Positions 52,801 to 60,388 of a stretch of DNA of 62,222 nucleotides are shown here, one piece after another. Origin of the DNA: Fimimonas sp963619835. GTDB lineage: Bacteria > Bacillota > Clostridia > Christensenellales > CAG-314. The notes below the pieces were generated by a model, which saw only the letters and a list, made by a program, of their open reading frames with translations, was not told the DNA's origin and did not search any database. The stretch spans positions 1 through 62,222 of the forward strand of contig CAVEYD010000001.1 of NCBI GenBank assembly GCA_963619835.1. Reading direction: 5' to 3'. Every line of letters begins with the position of its first letter. Position 1 is the first letter of the stretch. The translations under genes were made by a program, and so were the position numbers.

Positions 52801-55225
52801 GAATCGGGTTACGTGACAAATCAAGAGTAAAATATTTAGAAAATGCAGATGCATACGAAAGTGAGCCTGCCGCGGTAAACTTAGTTCCGTCGCCTTCCGT
52901 TGTGACATTGCAATCATATGGCAACCTTGTTCCATCCGGACCGCTGTTCCATGTTTCTTTGTTGGAGCTAAAAGCCTCACTCTGATCTTCAGCAGAATTA
53001 AATATAACAGCCTGCTCCATTTTTGATTTTGTTACACTTACTCCTAATGTGTACTTTTCTTCTCCACCGTTTTTCAACTTCATTGACAACACAATCGTTC
53101 CGCTGCCACTACGAATAGCATCATTATTGGCAACATCTATTTCTATGTAGTCAGTAGGAACTTCTTTGGAGCTGTACACTTGCTTTCCAAGCATTGTAAT
53201 AGATACTTCAGAAAGACTTGTAGACGAATCTATTTGGCAATTAAGTTTGATTCTTACCTTGTTTTTAATCTTATCGCCATTTGATACGCTTACCCATTCG
53301 TTATCGTCTGAATATTGTTCAACTGTTCCCGTCAAGCTACTACGAGACGTTGCAACGTATTTACCATCCAAGTAGTAAACACCTTTCTCGGTGGTAATTT
53401 CGCCGTTTTCGGGCAGTTCGACAATAACAGTTGAAACACTTGCCTTTGCGATAAATGTAACGTCTGTGCCACTACCGCTTGTTGTAATAAATTTTTTATT
53501 GACCGCATCGTACAAGCGATTGCTTGCAGATGTTTTTGTATAACTAATTTCTTTGTCCGTATCGTACGGATTGTAATACATGTATGTTGGAAAATCTTTT
53601 GCGCCAAAGTAGTCTAATGCGTTTAAGTCTATACGTAAAACTTGTGTGACGTTTGTTGCAGAAATTGATGCACCGAACATACCTACGTGAGAAGAGCCGT
53701 ACATTCCAAAGTCGGTATTCCCGTCCCAGTAGGTCAAACTGTCACCACTGGCATAAGGAGAGCGTGTCTTGTCCGTGAAATTTGTCTTTTTCCCGTCAGT
53801 TGTCCAGTGAAATCCCTTGCGATATTTACGCAAACCTTCGTACGCAATAAACCCGGATTCCGGATCTTCGGAAGAAAAGTAATTGCTTGATTGATAGTAG
53901 CCACTCCAGTGAGTACGTGTCGTTCCGTCTGACATTGTGTCGGTAATGTACTCGCCTTCCGTGGAATAATTTTCTCCGTAAAAATATCTTGCAGCATTGG
54001 ACGCGTTGAGAATCCATTTTCCTATCGAATTAGCAAAACGTGTATCATACTTTACAAGAGGGAGAAATCCCCATGCAGCATCAAAAGTGTTCATTGTAAA
54101 CGCATATCCGCCACCATCGGAGAGACTTCCCATAAGTCCGTATGTATGCTTGTTTCCCCAACTTTCGTTTATCATTCCCCAACCATGACGAACTTTGCTT
54201 GAGCCGTCAAGCGTCCAGTTGATATACTTTGCAATATCGTAATTTTTTCCATGCAAAGCATTAAGTTTTGCGGCAATGGGAGGGGCTAAAAATGTAAGAA
54301 CTTCATAAAACGGGGAATAGGTTAAGTTGTCCAAGTAATCCATTGCCCACATACATTTTGTTAAAAATTGAGATGAATAGCTTCCGTATTCTTCATCACC
54401 ATTGGACACGGCATATGCGCCATATAAAATATATGCAATGCCTGCAGCGGCATCTGGCTCTTTCCAATTACCATATGTGGCTTCGCCGGTTGAAACATTA
54501 AATCCAAAGACATCCGAGAAATCGCAGTTGGCTCCGCCTAAACCATCGACGGCTTGCATCCAGCTTTTACCCATTTCAACAATAATTTCTTTTAGGTAAG
54601 TTTCTTGAGGATAATATTCGTACAAGTTAACGAACAGACATCCCGGCAACAATGTGTACCAAAAAGAACCACCGGTTGAGGCACCTGTACTGTTCAAAAC
54701 AACATTTTCGCCGCTTTGAGCTTGGTAAAATGCTACCATATCCCTCACATAGTTACGAGGCTGTTGTCCATTTACCGAATAATTTGTCATGTCAAGTCCG
54801 ACTTGGGCGCCTGTAAGCACTGCGGCAATACAGTTGATACCTTCCGCGCCACCGCCTTCGAGACCGAGGTAAGATTTTATCCCCCAAAAAACATTTCCGG
54901 ACTCCTCAAAAAAAGCATCAATATTTTTGGCTATATCTAATTGATTTACGGGAATTGGATTTTCTGCCAAAGAGTTTCCTTTGGAGTCGTATCCGCTGTA
55001 GACGGAACTGTTGTCCAAAATGTAATCGACGTAATTTATTGCAGTTTGTTTCCAATCTTTATATTCGTAATCTGTCGCTACGGACGGCAAACCGTCCATC
55101 CTTGCAATTGACATACTTATACTTGCCTCCGCTATTTGAGTAACGTTACTCAACAATGCTTGACAACCTAAGCTAACAACCAAAATAGATGCCAGCAATA
55201 TTATGCCGATGGTTTTCCTTTTCAT
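49817..55225 (-). CDS. Giant secreted protein with alpha-toroid-like N-terminal domain, 1802 aa
   Basis: Signal peptide, then about 500 residues rich in aromatic helices and glycine loops (ADYVDYIL-type helices, GGGAEGINCIA, HGWGMINESWGNKHTYGLMG, LSDGGGYAFTMNTFDAAWGF) that resemble polysaccharide-processing alpha/alpha-toroid domains. Several jelly-roll/CBM-like domains and FN3-like modules follow. The C-terminus is KKNGCGSTISGLSLY with one helix and RKKEEN, an anchor unlike LPXTG. Enzyme family not recognised. The ATG is chosen for GGTGGAGGACA upstream. Presumably attacks the glycan whose fragments the transporter imports (inference). Confidence 0.7.
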   Translation of the reverse strand: MKRKTIGIILLASILVVSLGCQALLSNVTQIAEASISMSIARMDGLPSVATDYEYKDWKQTAINYVDYILDNSSVYSGYDSKGNSLAENPIPVNQLDIAKNIDAFFEESGNVFWGIKSYLGLEGGGAEGINCIAAVLTGAQVGLDMTNYSVNGQQPRNYVRDMVAFYQAQSGENVVLNSTGASTGGSFWYTLLPGCLFVNLYEYYPQETYLKEIIVEMGKSWMQAVDGLGGANCDFSDVFGFNVSTGEATYGNWKEPDAAAGIAYILYGAYAVSNGDEEYGSYSSQFLTKCMWAMDYLDNLTYSPFYEVLTFLAPPIAAKLNALHGKNYDIAKYINWTLDGSSKVRHGWGMINESWGNKHTYGLMGSLSDGGGYAFTMNTFDAAWGFLPLVKYDTRFANSIGKWILNASNAARYFYGENYSTEGEYITDTMSDGTTRTHWSGYYQSSNYFSSEDPESGFIAYEGLRKYRKGFHWTTDGKKTNFTDKTRSPYASGDSLTYWDGNTDFGMYGSSHVGMFGASISATNVTQVLRIDLNALDYFGAKDFPTYMYYNPYDTDKEISYTKTSASNRLYDAVNKKFITTSGSGTDVTFIAKASVSTVIVELPENGEITTEKGVYYLDGKYVATSRSSLTGTVEQYSDDNEWVSVSNGDKIKNKVRIKLNCQIDSSTSLSEVSITMLGKQVYSSKEVPTDYIEIDVANNDAIRSGSGTIVLSMKLKNGGEEKYTLGVSVTKSKMEQAVIFNSAEDQSEAFSSNKETWNSGPDGTRLPYDCNVTTEGDGTKFTAAGSLSYASAFSKYFTLDLSRNPILEFGVTQTSSQWALKVYVKGGSNVGYYLIRDTDSTGRQSIDIMEKIKDEDRSFNKEGIQQVAIWILPTGNVGCSVTIEDISIYYFYDAPVVDEPKQYEWGFEFTPGYLNLWENCTDYSSDGLAEASYTSKATTQFAVAGGKTVGAIASPNIYSDITRNPVFKITVGEVTGSYSVGVLFEGDTNVYKFASGITGTAEQTFIIPSLMKKLFPGDVKSGMNNIKILIILDSADSKVTLKQIETYYQLTEWGVTVSGEMFDEWSGNRTSSTKGTITALGNATNDYRIANPDSSSNVTSSRGACGKFELNLDRNPQVTVAVADSLGKWSLGITFFDEGTRYELTSLATSKNTQKTVNILDALYAINPNFSLTGVQSVYLQVDVTGGQNYVDVRKVITSYSEVKPAFDKGTVLSGRDITSWNIDESLNTQSYIQNGVACIRENLAGSAAIYTSAVKVAQAKNPTIVINTSEISGALKVYAVINNESYLLTPKKGYTQSGDISIDVMSKLAEAGYSSTQAKADMSFKFECEGVDSIVKINSVRFIYKLNKIEKIAIDGDNISWQSVSGASYYKVEIANSQNEVVKTIEKLKSTEYNVASLALTDGIYKITVTPLSENALSGDSTSQGFKQGNVQSITLDKISAIEYDGMTIRFDAVASAQAYLYKLVDVDNDQVVIDETTTTNNYIDLSEIGLPNFNYKLQIRALGDEVAYISSEYSDFAFATPTVARYTGKVLTTCTPVNNNAFATLMENGSALLQLPTGGNWGEIGTSAFNLDMDKNPIWHLQFGNVTHGYYLRMYIDGQIYYITDNVADNKDRWIDIVGTLREREEAPESVLTGTHSVRFCFGITGMTPDVANPTVEIKFSRVFTVSDGYVSPVLGELVAPSLTVKDNLVEWNSVENAKTYLVTVSNEYGVLYSTTTEQTNVDLSFLLQADTYTVTVVARGDKYYDSDVGSIEYIVIEEPTPEPKKNGCGSTISGLSLYVAVIIGSILAVTIRKKEEN

Positions 55226-55303
55226 TGTCCTCCACCTTTGGTTAACTAAACCTTTTAACACAGTGTTTTGTCACAAAATTTGCTTTATAAAAAATCTCTA
55301 TTA

Positions 55304-55336
55304 GATGAGGGACGTAATTGTTTTGCGTCCCCCATC
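55304..55336 (-). promoter_or_regulatory. Intercistronic hairpin after the 1040-aa lipoprotein gene
   Basis: 11-bp stem with one G-T pair (GATGGGGGACG with CGTCCCTCATC on the minus strand). A T run appears only about 10 bases later, so partial termination or RNA processing is more likely than a full stop. The lipoprotein gene may thus be made in excess. Confidence 0.5.
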
Positions 55337-55364
55337 GTTTGAGTTTTCACTCATTTTGTTTATT

Positions 55365-58300
55365 TTATGCCTCAACGTAAGCCGTAACTTTAACAAGACG
55401 AATAGATTGAACTTCTACAATGCCTGTTCCGTTTACACCAATACCAAATGCATAATTGACTGTTCCGCTTGGAGCATCTGACGAACCTGTATTGGCATCA
55501 ATCTTGTTTCCGTCAACATTTACCCAAGTACGCTTAATAATTGTTTGGTTTTCCCATGTTCCGTCTGTATCGTTTTGCATAACAACTGTTTTCGTCGTTC
55601 CGTCTGCTGTTGCATACGAGCGAGATAGCCAACATTTATTTGTCAATGTTAATCCGTCAACAACAATCACAACTTTATCTGCAAGATTGATGTCAACTCC
55701 CGTAATCGGTGCCCAAACGCCCCATTCACTGTTGTTGGATATTACTGCCTTACCATCTTCCGAAAGTTTAGCAGTAACACTACCATCTCTACACTTAAAC
55801 TTTGTTGAATCAACAATATCTTGTGCAGAATAATTTTCAATGTCGGTTATTGTAAACGAATATGTAGCAACATCGGAATCGAGGGTTGACTCTCCGTCTC
55901 CTTTGCCGTTTACTTTTAGTGTGTAGTTGCCCGCAGACAATTTTGCAACTGTTATTGAGCTACCTTCTGCAATGCCTGACATAGCAACCTCTTCTGTACC
56001 ATACTTGTAGATTGTGTATTGATGTTGCAATGCCGATGAACTGTAAGAAATGCTGCTTCCGTCCGAGCCGACAGCGAAGTTGCTTGGGGTATCCAATTTT
56101 GTTGCAGTCGCATCCGAATATTCTTCGATATAAACAATGCGCATTCCTTTAAGTTGTACTCTTGATGATGTACCGCCTACGAATCCCATCAAGAAACGAT
56201 ATGCGCCTGTTCCGGCAGGAGCAGAAGCCGAACCGCTGTTTCCCGGAATTGGGTTGTTATCAACGTTTATCCAAGTTTTCCTTATTAAATAATCATAGTG
56301 AACCGGCGTAGCGCACGGAGTGTCACTTTGCATAGTAATAATGCTTGATGAACCAAAGAATGCTCTTGCAAGCCATCCTGTTGTGATGGTTACGTCTTCC
56401 ATTACAACTACGGGTTTTTTTGAAAGGTCAATGGTTACTGCAGCATTACCGACTGCACCGTAATCACGGCTTCCGTCATAGTTAATTGTTGCATATCCTG
56501 TTGCTGCATCATAGTTAACCGTTGAAGATGCTTCCCAACCTGCTCCGGTAAAGTTACCGACTTGTTCTGCATTGTAGTTGGCATATTCTTTAATACTAAA
56601 GTCCCAAGTTGCCTCATCGGAATCTAATGTTGTAGTTCCGTCTCCGATTGCCTTAACCTTGATTGTGTAATCGCCTTTTGCCAAAGAAACTACCGTGTAA
56701 CTCAACTTGTCCGTTGTTGTTGTTACAAAAGCGGTTTCTTCTCCGCGCTTAGCAATTACTACTTGGAAGTTTTCGCAAAGAGCATCGCCTGTCCAAGAAA
56801 TGGACGCGCCGTCCGCTCCGACACCGAGATTTGCAGGAGTTGCAAGTTTTTGTCCGACTACCGGTGCAACATAGTTGTTGAGTGCAAAAATTCTTGCAGC
56901 ATGGAGATATACTGATGGGCCGCCACCTGTAGGACCAACTATGAGTTTTGCCGATACTTTTCCGGAGAACGAGCCTGACGGGATTTTCTTTGTAACAGGC
57001 TTGTTGTCGCGAACGTCACCGGTTATTCCAATCTCGCTATCATCGTTTACGTTTATACTTGCAAAGTAAGCATTGTCTACGTTGTAGATGTCCAAAGAAA
57101 GAACGGGGTTAAGGCTGTAATTTAAATCGAAGCTTTTGCTTGCTGCTTTTCCCCAACCGTCTTGCGGGGTTGTTATCTTTGCAATTCCATTTTCCAGTGA
57201 AGCAATACCGTGGTCAGCATTGTCAAATTTTGCAATATCTTCTGCCAAAAACTCTTGAATTTTGGTGTATGTTATGTTCAAAGCAGACGAATAGTCAGAA
57301 TCTTTGCAACCTTCGGCAGATGCCATTACATATACGGTGTAGTCGCCTGTGTTTAATGAAACAAAGCCTAAGCTTACTTCGTTGCTTGTTGAAACAATTT
57401 CACAAACTTTTTCAGCTGTTGCTTCAGCTTCAAGTGCAACTACTTTTATGGTATAGCTTTCTGCACCGGTAACAGCATTGAAAACGATGTTTCCGCATTT
57501 GTCATCTGTGCCGACAGCTACATTTTGCGGAGTTGTGAGCTTTTCAAATGCCTTTACGATAATTTTTCTTTCAAGAGTGTAAGCATCTCCGTTTGCATCC
57601 TTAACTGCCTCTCCATCGCTAAATGCACCGATGGTAACGGCATACTCGCCCGCAACAGCCTTGTCAAAAGAACCTTTGCCTACAAGTTGTACGCTGTATT
57701 CGGCAAAATCGTCATCCTTGGCAGCAATTCCTGCAAGCATAGCTCTTTCAATTTCATCATCAGTTTGAGTTGTATTTAATTCAATATAAACATTTTTTAT
57801 CGTTACTTCGTCATTGCAATAAAATGTAATGTTAATAGGATGAGCCGTTACGATGACTTTACGATCTGCGGTAACTTCGGTAGTAGCATTAGACTTTACA
57901 ATTTTTCCGTCTTTCTTTACACCGAGAACTACTTGGTATTCACCTATCTTGGCATTGTTTACACTGCTTCTATCTTTAATGTAAACGGTAAAGCCTTCGC
58001 CTGCACTAACTCCGGCAAGCAATGCTTCGTCGGAAACTTCAGCACCTTCGTCAAAACTTAATTCGGTGTTGCCGGTAATGACAACATCGGCATAATAGTT
58101 TTCAACAATATTGATTTTTCTACTTAGTGTTTGGTTTTCGCCATCGTCATTTTTAATAATTTCGCCTTGAGCATCTTTAAATCCAATGACAACTTGATAC
58201 GAACCTATGACGGCAACATCAAGTGCCGACTTGTCGGCAACATATGCACTAACAGCATCATCACCATACTTGGCAGAAATTCCGGCAAGCAATTGTTCGT

Positions 58301-58487
58301 CTGTGACAACGGAATCTTGTCCAATTGTCAATTCGTCTCCGCCTGTAACTTCAAATTTCTTTTCCACAGGGCTAGGAGTTGGAGTGGGATCATCCGGGGT
58401 CGGGTTAACGTTGCATGCAACCAATCCGAAAAGTAAAGCCACACAAACAATTACAACAAATAGTCCAATAATTCTTTGCTTTTTCAT
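55365..58487 (-). CDS. Multidomain surface lipoprotein, 1040 aa
   Basis: Lipobox GLVAC with Cys25, then a Pro/Thr linker. Three Ig-like repeats follow (about 45-320), each with a line such as VVTDEQLLAGISAKYGDDAV. After them come FN3-like modules (TTPQNVAVGT, ATPANLGVGADGASISW and DTPSNFAVGSDGSSISY), each paired with a jelly-roll CBM-like domain. No catalytic motif recognised. AGGAG precedes the chosen ATG. First gene of the sugar operon: probably a surface glycan-binding protein working with the next gene's giant secreted protein. Confidence 0.78.
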   Translation of the reverse strand: MKKQRIIGLFVVIVCVALLFGLVACNVNPTPDDPTPTPSPVEKKFEVTGGDELTIGQDSVVTDEQLLAGISAKYGDDAVSAYVADKSALDVAVIGSYQVVIGFKDAQGEIIKNDDGENQTLSRKINIVENYYADVVITGNTELSFDEGAEVSDEALLAGVSAGEGFTVYIKDRSSVNNAKIGEYQVVLGVKKDGKIVKSNATTEVTADRKVIVTAHPINITFYCNDEVTIKNVYIELNTTQTDDEIERAMLAGIAAKDDDFAEYSVQLVGKGSFDKAVAGEYAVTIGAFSDGEAVKDANGDAYTLERKIIVKAFEKLTTPQNVAVGTDDKCGNIVFNAVTGAESYTIKVVALEAEATAEKVCEIVSTSNEVSLGFVSLNTGDYTVYVMASAEGCKDSDYSSALNITYTKIQEFLAEDIAKFDNADHGIASLENGIAKITTPQDGWGKAASKSFDLNYSLNPVLSLDIYNVDNAYFASINVNDDSEIGITGDVRDNKPVTKKIPSGSFSGKVSAKLIVGPTGGGPSVYLHAARIFALNNYVAPVVGQKLATPANLGVGADGASISWTGDALCENFQVVIAKRGEETAFVTTTTDKLSYTVVSLAKGDYTIKVKAIGDGTTTLDSDEATWDFSIKEYANYNAEQVGNFTGAGWEASSTVNYDAATGYATINYDGSRDYGAVGNAAVTIDLSKKPVVVMEDVTITTGWLARAFFGSSSIITMQSDTPCATPVHYDYLIRKTWINVDNNPIPGNSGSASAPAGTGAYRFLMGFVGGTSSRVQLKGMRIVYIEEYSDATATKLDTPSNFAVGSDGSSISYSSSALQHQYTIYKYGTEEVAMSGIAEGSSITVAKLSAGNYTLKVNGKGDGESTLDSDVATYSFTITDIENYSAQDIVDSTKFKCRDGSVTAKLSEDGKAVISNNSEWGVWAPITGVDINLADKVVIVVDGLTLTNKCWLSRSYATADGTTKTVVMQNDTDGTWENQTIIKRTWVNVDGNKIDANTGSSDAPSGTVNYAFGIGVNGTGIVEVQSIRLVKVTAYVEA

Positions 58488-58544
58488 TTTTTTCTCCTTT
58501 TGTATTTTTCGACACATATTTCTCTATCTGTGCCTTATAAAATA

Positions 58545-58573
58545 ATTTTAGCACACGGCAAAGTCAATTTCAA
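58545..58573 (-). promoter_or_regulatory. Candidate promoter of the sugar operon
   Basis: TTGAAA (58568-58573) and TAAAAT (58545-58550) on the minus strand, 17 bases apart. A TTGACT six bases away is an alternative -35. An operator for the AraC protein cannot be assigned by eye. Confidence 0.45.
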
Positions 58574-58744
58574 TATCTAAAACTACTATGTTTTTGTCAA
58601 AAACTACTTTTTTATTTTTCAAATTTTGCTATGTCACAATGTTATAATAAAGTGCTTTTTGTTTAATAATAAAAGAAATAGTGAAATGAAAATACCTACT
58701 TTAAAAAAATAAATTGAATCATTAAATAAAAGTGTTTGCACAGC

Positions 58745-58778
58745 AAAGAAAAAGCCGAGCGTTTTATATATGCTCGGC
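58745..58778 (-). terminator. Terminator hairpin upstream of the sugar operon
   Basis: Perfect 7-bp stem GCCGAGC/GCTCGGC followed on the minus strand by TTTTTCTTT. Confidence 0.65.
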
Positions 58779-58917
58779 AGTATGTTTTAGATAATATTCT
58801 GTTTGTCAGTTGTTTCTTTTACTACCGATAAATTTGTAAATAATTTATCTGATGACACAATATTCTTCTCTCAAGCCGAGAGATTTTGAACGACGTAATA
58901 AAAAAAATACATACTAC

Positions 58918-58967
58918 ATAAAAAACAACAGCCATACTTTTTCAAAACAACAAATAGTATGGCTGTT
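58918..58967 (-). terminator. Terminator after the trehalase-like gene
   Basis: Perfect 12-bp stem AACAGCCATACT/AGTATGGCTGTT followed by GTTTTTTATG on the minus strand. Confidence 0.8.
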
Positions 58968-59012
58968 AAGTTTGTTAAAATAAGTTAAATTGTCTACTGA
59001 GAAAAGAGAAAA

Positions 59013-60227
59013 TTACAGTCTCTCTTCTTCTACAAAATAGCGGTAAACTGCCGCTGTCCAACCCATCATAGGCATGGTTGCATATTCGCTTGTTACGGCA
59101 ATTTCGCCGGTTAAAGCATCATACTTTTCCCAAAGTCTGCCCGTTTCGTCAAATATCTTTTTGGCAACATTTACATACTTAGTCGCTATGCGCTTGGCAT
59201 CTTCGTTTAGACCGATATTTTTTAGTCCCATGTATGCAAGACAGGTTGCTGCAGGCCACATGTAATGATAGTCCCATTGATAAAACACCGTATCTTGACG
59301 TTCTTCGCAAGCAGACAAACCATATTCGAGTTCGAGTCGCTTTAATACCTTAAGTGCGCCTTCTTTATCGTTTGACACACCAAACGTGTACGGATAAAGC
59401 GATGCGGCAGACAAGATTTCGGAGTGTTCGCCTGTTTCCATGTTGTAGTCAAGATAAATGCCGTCTTTTGTAAGATAGTATTTGTTCATCAACTCTTTTC
59501 GCTTTGCAGCGTTACTATTGAACTTCTCCGCTTCGCTGTTGCGGTCAAGTAATATTAACAACTCGGCAGTCTTTTTTTCCATATCGTAAAGCAAACAATC
59601 AAGATCGAGATGCGAAAATTTGTGCGCATCGATTTTGCTGTCTTTTGTTTTGAAACGCATGTTGAAATCAAGTCCGCTCTCTGCAATTGCCATGATATCT
59701 TTTCCGATACGAATTTGATCTTCTTCGTTGTCGCTTGCCTCACAAACTCTTTCGTGATGCCATTTGTAATTGTTTAAAATTTCTTGTTTACTGCCATGCG
59801 TGCCGTAGGAATTAAGTCCTATTGCATTTGTACGTTTTGTTTGCCAAAAGTCATATTCCTTTAGTATTGTTGCAATATAATCTTCGATAATCGACTTGTC
59901 GCCCGTAGTTTTGTAGTAATCGTAAATCATGCGGGTGAAAAACGGCGGTTGGGATCTATCTAAAATATAATTTGCGTTAGGCATAAAACCAAGCGCATTT
60001 ATAAACTGTGCAATGTTGTCTATGTTGTTTTTTGCCTGATCCGTAAAGCCGTCAAGCATTAAACCGATGTTGATAAAATAGGTATCCCAATAAAACATTT
60101 CCGTATAATGTTCGGTTGCGCAAGGCGAGACGTACGGGTGATTGATTTTTACTTCCCCTGTTAGTTCGCTTGCGGGGTGAAATGTTTTTGTCCAATTTTC
60201 TTTAATGTATTTTGATACTTTATCCAT
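59013..60227 (-). CDS. GH37 trehalase-like glycosidase, 404 aa
   Basis: Alpha/alpha-toroid with trehalase signatures: EMFYWDTYF (like the family's signature 1), MAIAESGLDFNMRF containing the probable catalytic acid Asp187, and QWDYHYMWP at 317 (signature 2, usually QWDYPNGW). The distal catalytic-base region EKYDALTGEIAVTSEYATMP keeps Glu. Shorter than typical trehalases (about 500 residues), and no signal peptide. The ATG is chosen for AAGGAAAA in front and the promoter at 60268-60296. True substrate may be another glucoside; the signature changes leave that open. Confidence 0.8.
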   Translation of the reverse strand: MDKVSKYIKENWTKTFHPASELTGEVKINHPYVSPCATEHYTEMFYWDTYFINIGLMLDGFTDQAKNNIDNIAQFINALGFMPNANYILDRSQPPFFTRMIYDYYKTTGDKSIIEDYIATILKEYDFWQTKRTNAIGLNSYGTHGSKQEILNNYKWHHERVCEASDNEEDQIRIGKDIMAIAESGLDFNMRFKTKDSKIDAHKFSHLDLDCLLYDMEKKTAELLILLDRNSEAEKFNSNAAKRKELMNKYYLTKDGIYLDYNMETGEHSEILSAASLYPYTFGVSNDKEGALKVLKRLELEYGLSACEERQDTVFYQWDYHYMWPAATCLAYMGLKNIGLNEDAKRIATKYVNVAKKIFDETGRLWEKYDALTGEIAVTSEYATMPMMGWTAAVYRYFVEEERL

Positions 60228-60267
60228 AAAAATTTTCCTTGATAATAAATATAGAGCTATTAAAATT

Positions 60268-60296
60268 ATTTTACTACTTTTGCTTAAAATATGCAA
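60268..60296 (-). promoter_or_regulatory. Promoter of the trehalase-like gene
   Basis: TTGCAT (60291-60296) and TAAAAT (60268-60273) on the minus strand, 17 bases apart. Confidence 0.6.
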
Positions 60297-60335
60297 CGGG
60301 TATGTAAACTTAAGTACTTTTACCGTTAAATAGAT

Positions 60336-60365
60336 TTGGGGAGCCGTATTAAAGCGACTCCCCAA
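60336..60365 (-). terminator. Hairpin after the large secreted protein gene
   Basis: 11-bp stem TTGGGGAGTCG/CGGCTCCCCAA with one T-G pair; the tail is not U-rich, so it may act as a weak terminator or a processing site. Confidence 0.5.
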
Positions 60366-60388
60366 GTCAAAGCTTTATTTAATTGTTT

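Larger units (their letters stand above)
58574..59012. other. Non-coding interval with two minus-strand terminators
   Basis: No reading frame here is supported. Two terminators at 58745-58778 and 58918-58967 bracket about 140 bases that include a CTCTCGGCTTGAGAG hairpin (about 58874-58888). A small RNA between them is possible but I find no clear promoter for it. Confidence 0.45.
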
